NCBI GenBank assembly: GCA_018296165.2
Contig: JACKQL020000008.1
Span: forward strand, 1,364,001-1,428,000
Source of the DNA: Termitomyces sp. T153
Taxonomy: Eukaryota > Basidiomycota > Agaricomycetes > Agaricales > Lyophyllaceae
DNA length: 64,000 nucleotides
Direction: 5' to 3'
Notes under the pieces: model-generated
Seen by the model: only the letters and a program-made list of their open reading frames with translations
Told to the model about the DNA's origin: nothing
Database searches by the model: none
Position numbers and translations under genes: made by a program
Part shown: in pieces, positions 55,406 to 64,000 of the stretch
Layout of the letters: each line of letters starts with the position of its first letter
Numbering within the stretch: position 1 is the stretch's first letter

Positions 55406-56907
55406 TCAATGATGGGTACCCCGAGACAGTTGCTTCAATCGTACCCGCGCTGACAATCTTCTGCCTTGTAGTTTGGTTCTCAATGCCTCCAGCTGCCGTC
55501 TCAATCGAGGATTCGGCATGGCGCGAATCGCATCACTGTGTTCATCTAGCTTCTCAACGAACGCGTTGTATACACGGTCGTCACGAGCAAAGTAATAGAG
55601 CTATCATATCTTATGCATTAAAACAACGAGATGATATAAAATCGGCTTCGTACGGGTATAGCGTTTCCTTCTTCAATATCAGCTAGAGCCATTGACCAAG
55701 CTGTCATCATCAACAGGTCACTGAAAGTACTCGGTTAAGCATGCTTTCTCGCTGGTATAGTAGGCAAAGACACCAACCTTGTTGCATTTGCCATGCTAGA
55801 AAATGATCAGTAAGCAGACAACCGAACGAAGTTAATTTTGCACATACTAGTCCTCTACATCAGCGATGAGATCCGCATTCTTCAAACTGATCGTGCAAAA
55901 CCGACCAACAGCAGCTCCGGCAACCTCAACGGGCTTTCCTGCTGCCCCGGCCCTCAAAGCATACGATAAAGTAGTGATTTGATCTCGTATCCATCTATCA
56001 CCTTCACACATGACCAAAGTCTGCAAGAAAGACGCTATCAGACCGGTTCGCAACTTAGAGAGACCTTCGTCTATCGCGAATTTGAGATTGGCGCCTTCAA
56101 GACGAGACGAGATATAGTTGGTTGAAGATGGGAGAGTAATAAAAGGTGGAAGAACATACGTGCTAGTTTCAGTAATTTCGCCGTTTCAGGTCTTGAAAAA
56201 TCCGAGTCATTTAAACGATTGATCCATTGAGAGATGGCCCCAACGAGAAAAAGCACAACTTCTTGGTAGGGCAGACCGCGTTGCATAGCATATACCATCG
56301 GGGTTTGGCCGCCAACTTGTCTCTCCAGCAAAAACTGTCGTCCATTAGATGAAATTAGATAGAGCCAAGTGTTATTCAAAGGATCATTCTCACATGAAAA
56401 GCTCTGTCGCGAAATTCACCTAGAAGATCCAGGTCCTTCTTATCAATCGCCCTAAAGACTTCATATTGCTATCATAACAAAAAAAAAGAGCTTAGTCAAG
56501 AAAAAGAAGTATTCGAGCACTGCTCACCTCGAGCGCAACCTTCGGACGAGAGCTGAAACGCGTTTGAGGGGATTTTGGGGGACTAGTAGCACTTGAAGTA
56601 TCAATGATGATCGCCTTCGGCGACACAGATAGTGACCGATCTCGATCAAGGAGCGTGTCCTTGTCCAGTTCTCTTGATGGTGATATCGGTCGTCCCTCAA
56701 ACGTCAAAAAAGCCTCCATCTCTGCTTCGCGTTGAATTGTTGCTATCACCCAGCGTTTAACGAGGTGTCCAGCCAGTCTTGGATACTGCACTCACCACTG
56801 GAAGAAAGCCTCTTCAAAGGACGACCAATCGATCTTCGATACTCGTTCTCCCTAGGCTCTGGTGTGCGTGCCCTTTGAGGCGGGGACAAATTAAGTGGGG
56901 CATCCAT
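55406..56907 (-). CDS. Ankyrin-like protein of unknown function
   Basis: Multi-exon gene. It starts MDAPLNLSPPQRARTPEP (ATG 56907), splices at GTGAGT to MEAFLTFEGRPISPS, then a Ser-rich linker, then QYEVFRAIDKKDLDLLGEFR and GGQTPMVYAMQRGLPYQEVV, which resemble two degenerate ankyrin repeats. An alpha-helical C-terminal half follows: ANLKFAIDEGLSKLRTGLIA, LVMCEGDRWIRDQITTLSYA, TSDLLMMTAWSMAL, RDDRVYNAFVEKLDEHSDAI, ending LKQLSRGTHH with TGA at 55406-55408. The architecture is conserved among Agaricomycetes, but I know of no experimental function. The family normally has about 400-450 residues, which this model matches. Confidence 0.8.
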
Positions 56908-57721
56908 CCTGATCAAGATCACTCAGTCCTCACAGAGTGTCGTACTTTTGTACTTTGAACTTGTCACATTGTTGTTGTGGGGGACAATGGCTACACAGGG
57001 CGGTGTAAATATGGTGCTATAGGTGTTTAGAACTCGGAGGCTGTGCTCATTTTCTCGTAACAATTGAAGTGGACTTGACTCGAGCGCTCAGCCATCGGAA
57101 TGGACACCAAGGGAACGGGACAAATGGTTGTGGTCGCCATCAGTCTGGTCTTGTCATCCGGGTACCCAAGTTTAGATCAACATGCGTCTGTTGTCAGTAG
57201 TCTCGAGTCATCGATGCTTGCTCATTACAACGAGTCTAAGATGACTTATCGGGAAAACACTCAACGGCACTGATTATTACATGTAGAGCTAAACTGACAT
57301 CTGAATACGTGCAGGAAGGATAATCTAAGTCTAATTCTGGGTAGGAAGTTTTCCGGGGCACTGGTATACATAGTGAGTAGGCGGTAGACGGTGGGTATTG
57401 TCATGATGCTGGTGGTCTAGATAATGAATAAATGCTTTACATTCCCAAAGAAACGCTCACGAGATCAAGGGTCCGTGGTACCAAGAAGACTCATGCGTAG
57501 ATACAGAATAATACTGGCTCTGAAGGATGAAGGGCTTTTTCGGAGTCGCGCGTTCAAGTTTTCTGTTACCACGACACGTCCAGATTCGTATAAGGTCCTA
57601 GTAGTTATAATTTCCGTTCTATACTACGAGGGGGAGACAACATCACACCAGTTGGCTGCCAAATATCAAGAACGCCAGTACGGGTACTTTGGATGCACTG
57701 AGTCAGAATGACAAAAAGTTC
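56908..57721. other. Intergenic region
   Basis: Promoter side of the ankyrin-like gene and 3' flank of the truncated 7TM gene. The plus-strand frame 57424-57711 has no recognised motif. Confidence 0.4.
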
Positions 57722-58375
57722 TCAGGAAAATGTGGTATGCTGACATGTCGCTAGGATCATATCAAATACCAGGCCATGCTGCCAGGTCATGACGTATGCA
57801 ACAGCAACACTGCCATGGCGTTGGTTAGCCTCCAACAGAGTCGTTACGGCTAATGCACTCACCCTAATGCTAAGGCCCCTAGAAGGTTGAAAACCATGAC
57901 ACGAATGACCATTGTTATTGAATAGCCACTTCCAAAAATAGCCCGACGGTTCTGGTAGAGTCGAAACCCAATGATACCTATCATGCAGACCTTTAGATAT
58001 TCCAGCTGTTGTACAGGAACAGAAAATCGTGACCTTGGATAACAATAGTCAAGACCATACATGCTAGAACGATCATCGCGGAAATCTTGGAACTCGAGAG
58101 AGTACAAAATGGATCAGGACATGGATAAATAACCTCGCCTCGAATTGACTCACATCATTGGGTCTGTGGAATTACAGTACGTTTCATTGGGCGATCTTCT
58201 AACGGTGTCCTCGTTTTCAGAGCCATACTATAGGGAAGTATGAGTGATTTTTTTCTTAGAGATTTTATGAGAGATTTAGCATCGTACCAGGAAAACGCCT
58301 AAGAATACAGCCAGCCACACGATATAAGGCATAGCCAATAACTGATGCAGCGTTAGGAGAAAGTTCGGAGAGCAA
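57722..58375 (-). pseudogene. C-terminal part of a family A 7TM-like gene (truncated)
   Basis: Exons read LHQLLAMPYIVWLAVFLGVF (compare LLVLPYLLFIVIFVG in the gene at 35.6 kb), PNETYCNSTDPM (compare GMYCTFTN), RLYQNRRAIF and TMVIRVMVFNLLGALALG (compare SMVLRVALFTLVGLISLV), then VAVAYVMTWQHGLVFDMIL. Splice signals GTGAGT are intact, but the protein ends ATCQHTTFS instead of the GTQ-x-D-x-x-AWMFW terminus, and the first four membrane segments are missing. Upstream the sequence changes to unrelated coding-like sequence at about 58390. Confidence 0.72.
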
Positions 58376-58630
58376 CATGGTAACTAACTGTTGAATCAAG
58401 TGTCGGTCTTTGGCTACTTGCCTCCGGCCCTTAATCTGAGTGCTCATGAAGAGGAGAAGCTCTCCAAAGGGTCCTTGATACAACCGATTGAAGTCATCAG
58501 AGGAAATAGTAGGTGCTCCGAGGGCAAGTAGAGTGCTGTTGATCTGTGATGCATCTTTACTTTTATTTGCTGTTCTTTGAATATCTGAAGAGGTGTGCTG
58601 AGCAATCCGCGACGGCTGAAGCTGGCTCAT
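58376..58630 (-). other. Unidentified coding-like fragment fused to the 7TM remnant
   Basis: The frame from ATG 58630 reads MSQLQPSRIAQHTSS... with a helical part ISSDDFNRLYQGPFGELLLF and STQIKGRRQVAKDRHL. It is reminiscent of N-terminal globular segments of coiled-coil proteins, but I cannot name the family. It continues without a stop into sequence antisense or out of frame to the 7TM remnant, so it may be a small fragment of another gene joined by rearrangement. Confidence 0.35.
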
Positions 58631-59479
58631 GGGTGGAGGTTGTTTGCCGGGCTGCGCGTCGCGTGTTGTCACATGCTGTGACTTCCCTCAGCCACGTGCA
58701 TCGTGACCGCGTTCTTCCAGTTGAACCTACTATCGACTCATCCATGGTCGTTGAATAAATACCTCGATTGATGCATATACTCACACTGGATACATGATGG
58801 ACTAATGTTGCACTTCACTGGCTTTTTTATACTATCGATGACGCTCTTCATCCTCCCCTGGGCCTAGCAGGGTGCTCAAATCCCTCACTTTCAGATGTGA
58901 TCATTCAATCGTCGAAATGCTGCTAGTATGGCTGGCCTTTGTTTGAGTCAGATCAACTTCGTACTTACATCTAACGATCGTTATCAAGAAGTCATTGAAA
59001 GCTTTTGATCGTATCTGTTTGTACAGCCTAGTTGTTGACCCGTTGAAACTCCAAGTTGCGGTTGACGAAACGTTGCAATCGACCCCGATTGTTTGTCGTG
59101 TCAGCAGAGCAGACCGACGCCTTGTATTGAGCCATGTCGGAGACAGGAGAACAAAATTGCCTCCGGAAACCCGCTCCCCGACGGTTTTGTGTAACGTTGT
59201 CTTGCTGGACACATTGACGTATGGGGGGCATATAATACCGACTGGCGTATACAATCCATCGGACCCTACTAAGTCCGTCTGCAAGATCGGAGACGACGGT
59301 GCTGTATCCCTCGAAGTTTCCTATCTTCCATTACCCGAACACCGTAGGGCCATATATCGGTGCAGTCATTGTATGTGCCTTGTTTTTCTACTGTTATATG
59401 TGGTATTATCTGATTTACATTCTCATCCGCATAGTTCGAACTATTCTTATATGGTGCGTTATCAAAGATACAACATAGC
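58631..59479. other. Divergent intergenic region and uncertain 5' part of the 7TM-B gene
   Basis: An open frame 58995-59492 on the plus strand has no family signature of its own, but its end may form the first exon of the 7TM-B gene (GTATGT donor at about 59369). In another frame the same stretch reads NTVGPYIGAVI, which resembles the usual N-terminus of that family. I could not decide between them. Confidence 0.35.
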
Positions 59480-60678
59480 TTGTGTTGCTTGAAAGGATGC
59501 ATTTTAGGGATCTATTTTGTCTTGTTCTTCTCCTACATTGCAATTCTCCTACACAGGAGACGTGTTCGTTGGATCCAAATCCTTTCAGCATTCACCATGT
59601 TCGGAATTACGTCGGCTGATGTTGTATATACCTTGGACCTACTCTTCAAGAAACTTCTGGTTGAAGGACTCGAATATGAGGAGCTCCGGCCGAAATATAT
59701 TATGTATGTTGTAGACAGGTATATTTGTGTTCCTTATTTTGCGAAAAATACTCATTGCAGAGTTTCTTAAAGCGTGATCGCCGACATACTTCTCGTAAAT
59801 GTATATGTAAATCGTGATGAAAAGCGTCACCTGACTCAGAACATAGCTTTACAAGTTTTACCTCATATGGAACTCGAACAAATGGATGCTCGTTGGCCCA
59901 GGTTTTCTCTTGGTCGTAGCTACCGGTACGTAAAGTGATGAAACATCTGTACAACATTCAAATGATGTTAAAGGGTGTGGCTTTGCATTTGAGGGGACAA
60001 GTGCCGTTCTCTCACAATTCTCGTGGATCAACATTAGCATGACGGTCATTTTGAATGTCGTAGTCACTAGCTTGACGGGTAAGTCGATCCGATTCTGAGA
60101 TAAGGCGAAATCCTCAAACAGAAGGAACAGCGGGTCGAATTTTATATGTCGGCAGGTATGCGCATGCCATGCTGGGGGCAGGGGTACCCTGTGCGCTCTC
60201 GATGTGCGCAGCGGTGATGTGTGTGATTGTTGTCTTGGATGTTTGAATTCATTGATGATATCATCCTAGGATCGAATCAGGAACGCTGTACGCCCTCTAC
60301 ATATCTTTGGACCTGGCCTTCAGGACAAATCCTAGTGCGAACGTACGGTCCTTCAAGTTCTTTGATAATACTGCTTTTCTATTTCTGATCTGTTGTTAGA
60401 TAATCTTTGATAGTGGTCTCATTCAAATCGTGGTAAGTGAATTATACAATCTTACACAATCGATATGAAAACGATCCCAGGGTATCATGCCGACCCTTAT
60501 TCTCGTTCAAATCTCATTAGGCCGTGCTTCGACCATTGGAACTCCATCGTATGCGCTACAGGAAATCACGGGGTCCTCTTATTGGAGCGAAGAGAACCGC
60601 AGAACACATGCCACCCCCGCTGACATTTCTCTCACCGACACGATGACGAGGTTTTCAGAAGGAGCTTCAGCCGTCTAA
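59480..60678 (+). CDS. 7TM-like fungal membrane protein, family B
   Basis: Multi-exon gene of about 300 residues, different from family A. Membrane segments in order: IYFVLFFSYIAILLHRRRVR, then SAFTMFGITSADVVYTLDLL, KYIMYVVD, LYKFYLIWNSNKWMLVGPGF, SWINISMTVILNVVVTSLT, ESGTLYALYISLDLAF and IIFDSGLIQIV-GIMPTLILVQISLG. The tail is Ser/Thr-rich and ends FSEGASAV at 60678. Donors GTAAGT and GTACGT and the reading frame hold through all joins I tried from 59500 on. The family is abundant in Agaricomycetes and unassigned; a receptor-like role is only a guess. The start codon and first exon are unresolved and lie left of 59480. Confidence 0.75.
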
Positions 60679-61119
60679 AAGTGTGATCTTTCTTATACCT
60701 GTTTACGTCTCTCCTTTGTCTATCGTTCATTTCCGGAGACCCTCAACAGACTTTCTCTTCTCAGAAATATCCCAGTAGAAATCTGATCACCGCTCCTTCG
60801 TCCACGATATTATTTCCCACCTCCCCTGTATTTCTTCCTCTGCATATCAAATCTGTTCGTCATATTTATTGTGCTTGCTATATCCCATCTTTTATTGTTC
60901 GTTTACTATGATTTGCCCCTGTAGCTTGAACATTGATGATATCCGAAGATTTGCTCACCCTGAAAAGAGGCTGATAAATGATCATCGACCAGGAGTAAAC
61001 ACTTCAGAAACCTGTGCTCTTGCATTACTAATTGCCAGTTCCAGGTGTGGACATGAGAAGATACAATATTGTCCTCGTAGTCTACACACGATGTCTAGGA
61101 GATGGGTGGAAGATGAGCG
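60679..61119. other. Intergenic region
   Basis: The 3' flank of the 7TM-B gene. The plus-strand frame 60869-61195 runs antisense into the recombinase remnant and has no recognised motif. Confidence 0.4.
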
Positions 61120-61587
61120 TTACGTACGATCAACTTTGGGGTCGTCTACACGCCGAGAATCAGAAACCCACAAGGAAGCCGATGGCGAAGAGTAGTGAAA
61201 TGGCCCCATAGGACCAAGGCTAACGGCGATCCAAGTATGACAAGGACCGGCCTCAACAACTCGACATACATAAGCGATGAGTTCAAGTGAACGCCAGTAA
61301 CGCGGAAAGGAATCCGAGGTCCACCGTCCCAGCAGTTTGATCATATCTGGAAGCACACCCATCAGAAGTAAGGACGTCGTTCCACCGATACGATAGCGAG
61401 GAAAACCAGTCGCCCTTATGATGGGATTAACTCTATTCAACTGTTTACGAGAAGTCAAACCCACTCGAACGCCGGGCAATTTCAAGTACGGGGCCATAGA
61501 GTCGGAATGCGATGCCTTATTAACTTTCGAGTGATTTTCCAAGGCAGCTATCCGGTCGAAGGTGCTAGACTGACGAGCCACAATCAC
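61120..61587 (-). pseudogene. C-terminal fragment of a tyrosine recombinase
   Basis: The frame contains FPRYRIGGTTSLLLMGVLPD followed by LLGRWTSDSFPRYWRSLELI, the H-x-x-R to Y box of YR recombinases from Agaricomycete mobile elements. The usual GHSFR is replaced by GFPRYR, so the catalytic His is missing or displaced, and the N-terminal domain is absent. Unlike the island at 25.7-34.9 kb it retains CG dinucleotides, so it has a different history or was never methylated. The end past 61190 is probably not original coding sequence. Confidence 0.7.
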
Positions 61588-61749
61588 CTTTTCCCTTTCC
61601 TTCCACCCCGCTTCGTTTTTGACAAGTGCGAAGTGCTAGAACCCATGACTTGGCTGAGGAGTTGAAATTATGTTGGCGGAGAGGGGTGTATTTGCCTAGT
61701 CTAATCTGAGCCCAGTAGTAACGATTGCCAAATACAAGCATCCATCCCG
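61588..61749. other. Short spacer with normal CpG between two mobile-element remnants
   Basis: No gene is visible. It borders the stop codon of the ORF1 remnant at 61750. Confidence 0.4.
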
Positions 61750-63250
61750 TTACAATGATGTTCCGGCTGGCCTGAAACCCCCGCTTTGGCCTGGGTTGAG
61801 GAAGCCCTGGCTCAGACCAATACCTGTCTTGCTCCCCCCACCAACCTGCCTTGTCTCACTCCTCTGTATGTTATTCCCCCTATGCCCCCCTCTTACATCA
61901 CTTGGCCCCAGGTCACCCATATTTGTTGCTCCACTGTTGTCTTGTATGTGGACCCATGTCCACTGCATGTTGGTGGGATAGTACCTGCATTTCATTTCCA
62001 GTGCTCTGTTCAACAGTCTGTTCTTGGCTTCCACAAATGTCAGGCACAACCTCACTGATGACAGATGATTGTGGTGCATCCCCTTTACTTTGCAGTTGAT
62101 ACATGCAAAGTTCTTTGGGTCTGTCTCCTTGCAATCTTTCATTCTGTGATCCTTTGTGCACAGCCCACAGGTATCTATTTCCTGCTTGCACTGTTTGTTA
62201 GCAACATGTCTTTTGCCACATCTTTGACTTTTTAGACATTGTCCATGTTCTTGGTCTAGCTTCCTTGCCATTACCTGTTTCCCTTCAATGACCAGCCCAT
62301 TATCATGATATTTTTGGCCTCTTTTTCCATCACGCACACAATTATTAGGTGTGCTACTTTCTGCTTTTTGTGTTGTGCTCGCAGTGCCCTCACCCATTTT
62401 GTTGTGACCAGCTCTCCAGGGTGTAAGCTGTTGTTGCCTTTGACTGTCACTAACTCTTCCACCAGTGAATTGCCCAGTGTGACTCTGCAAAGATGTCAAA
62501 AACCCTGTGTTTTACCACTGCTCCCACACCGAACTTCTCACGGAATATCTTCTGTATGTCTGGTTCTGCTAACCAATCTGTCAAGTCTGTGGAGTTTAGT
62601 TTGTATAAAGACCCCCTCCCCCCATTCTTCAGCTTGCAAATAGGAATTCCAAAAAGCCTGGGTGCTCAATAGGTCCTTGGCTATCTTAGCCTTCTTCACC
62701 AGTTACTTCTCTGTCAGGCCACTCCACCCCTCTCCTCCTGTATTGTCAATGATTACTTGCCTCATCCTGTTCTTAGTTCTCTGCACAACATCCTTGTGTT
62801 CTGCCCTTTGAGCCACCTGTGCATAGTTCATTCTTGTTGATCCTGGTACATTGCTCCTTTCTTCCTCTGTGTTCTGTTTTCCATCACCTGTCCTTCCTCC
62901 ACCCTCTCTGCCATCTCCTTTGCCACCCTCTCCACCATCTCCTTTGCCACCCTCTCCACCATCTCCTTTGCATGCTCTGCCATCTTCACTGTCTTCACTG
63001 TTGCTTCTGCCATGTTTACCTATACTCCTCCCCCACTGCCTCCACTACAATTTTCTCCATCTCCTGCATCCTCACCCCCCCAATTCCTATCACTGGCACA
63101 CTGATTCCATTCTTTGCTTTGTCCAAGATGTCCTCTCTGGCTAGCAATATTGCCAGCATGCACTTCAGCATATCAATGTCTATTGGATCTTTTGCATCAT
63201 CTAGGGCTCCAACTGTCAACCAGACACTTCCTCACATCCTGCATAAATAG
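61750..63250 (-). pseudogene. ORF1 of a non-LTR (LINE) retrotransposon, decayed
   Basis: The best frame (62499-61750) contains three Cys/His knuckles in series: CLKSQRCGKRHVANKQC, CGLCTKDHRMKDC and CINCKVKGMHHNHLSSVRLC, followed by CRYYPTNMQWTWVH. Upstream in another frame are GNSLVEELVTVKGNNSLHPG and QKVAHLIIVCVMEKEAKNIM (an RRM-like region), and an Ala/Glu/Val heptad-like stretch near 63000. This is the ORF1 layout of fungal non-LTR elements. The ORF2 endonuclease-RT, expected at lower coordinates, is absent; normal-CpG sequence begins at the stop codon. CG is rare throughout the fragment. Confidence 0.75.
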
Positions 63251-64000
63251 CACCACCAGTGTCAGGTTCTGTAGTTTCTGTGTTCCAGTCATGGTTGTGG
63301 TCATACTATGTGTCTTTTGTGGTCCCTAGCTGATGCCCTTGGCTGTAATTTCCCCACTGCCCAGCACTGGCATCTTGTATCTTGCATTGATAGTATGAGT
63401 AGAGCATTATTTAGAGGGTATTTTGCAAGATATTCTACTCCTAATCTATTGCCCTATCTGCTGTTGTGTTCCCTTTGGTCTGTGAGGCAGAGACCTTTCA
63501 GGCACTATGACAAGTCTGTAATGTCTTGTAATTACATCCAATACATACAAAATGGAGATTGGTGTGGGTGTTGCAAAGAGTGGCCTATGGTGATATTGGC
63601 AGGATACCCTTGATGGCAATTTCTGCAACAAATATCTTGGTTTCAGCCATGATGACAAGCCTCCCATCAGTTGTGAACACCATGTTGGCCAAGGTTGTCC
63701 CTAAGAAGAATTTTCCAATTCAAGTATCTTCATCACTCCAAACCTGCTTCTCAATCAATAGAAAGAAACAGAATTGATTTGGTGGACTGGACCTGTACGC
63801 CATCTCCACAGCTGGAGTACACATTCCCCTGGATATTGACCTGTATACCATCAGGAATGCCAGCAGCAACATAGGCAAAAACACAGCAATTCTTGAACAT
63901 ATGCATACATGGATCCATGCCAAAAGTATATCTGGCAGGAACAAATATTACAATGATGCTAGAATACTAGGCATTGACAGATTGTGTCTGGTCTATTGGC
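63251..64000. other. CpG-poor, repeat-like sequence to the window edge
   Basis: Composition resembles the transposon remnants to its left. Frames on both strands are short and I cannot assign a family. It is probably the 5' continuation of the non-LTR element or another mobile element that extends past the window. Confidence 0.45.

Noticed and set aside
1..64000. CRISPR arrays, prokaryotic operons or a phage-defence system
   Set aside because: Introns, gene families and transposon classes are clearly eukaryotic (fungal), and no regularly spaced repeat-spacer arrays are present.

Overview
The window comes from a filamentous basidiomycete, most likely an Agaricomycete. The evidence is short (about 40-70 bp) GT-AG introns in almost every gene, several gene families typical of mushroom-forming fungi, and CpG-poor transposon islands of the kind left by cytosine methylation. 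The genus cannot be fixed from sequence alone.

Left part (1-25 kb). A TKL-like kinase gene (K1) is divergent from PEX13, which converges on an arginyl-tRNA synthetase. A large Ser/Pro-rich protein follows, then a DUF7137-type membrane protein. Next come a decayed cullin fragment, two kinase paralogues (K2, K3) and an NFX1/FAP1-type zinc-finger E3 ligase with a C-terminal R3H domain.

Middle part (25.7-34.93 kb). This is a transposon island almost devoid of CG dinucleotides. I resolve four nested layers: a single terminal repeat of a tyrosine-recombinase (YR) retrotransposon sits beside truncated Ty3/gypsy coding sequence; an LTR lies inside it (5-bp duplication CAAAC); a nearly complete YR retrotransposon with Ngaro-style A1-ORFs-B1-A2-B2 split direct repeats lies inside that LTR; and a second solo LTR lies inside A1 (duplication CAATC). 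The uninterrupted A2 repeat preserves the empty site for the innermost insertion.

Right part (35-61.6 kb). It holds a 7TM-like membrane protein gene, decayed partial copies of a gene that is intact at 51-54.4 kb (a protein with repeated Cys motifs), a broken F-box-like gene, an uncharacterised Agaricomycete family gene, a fourth kinase (K4) that looks like a pseudokinase, a complete cullin (CUL1 type), an ankyrin-like protein, a truncated second 7TM-A gene and a 7TM-B gene. At the right edge a YR remnant abuts a second CpG-poor block holding ORF1 of a non-LTR element.

The most interesting themes are genome-rearrangement products. K2 has received about 230 bp of the neighbouring Ser/Pro-rich gene right behind its start codon, in frame, flanked by a duplicated 5'UTR-ATG segment, so a former 5'UTR is now coding. 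The kinase-cullin pair exists twice as an inverted, tail-to-tail block; one copy keeps the kinase but has a dead cullin, the other keeps the cullin but has a kinase without its catalytic residues. All gene models come from reading open frames and splice signals by eye; exon borders are approximate unless stated.
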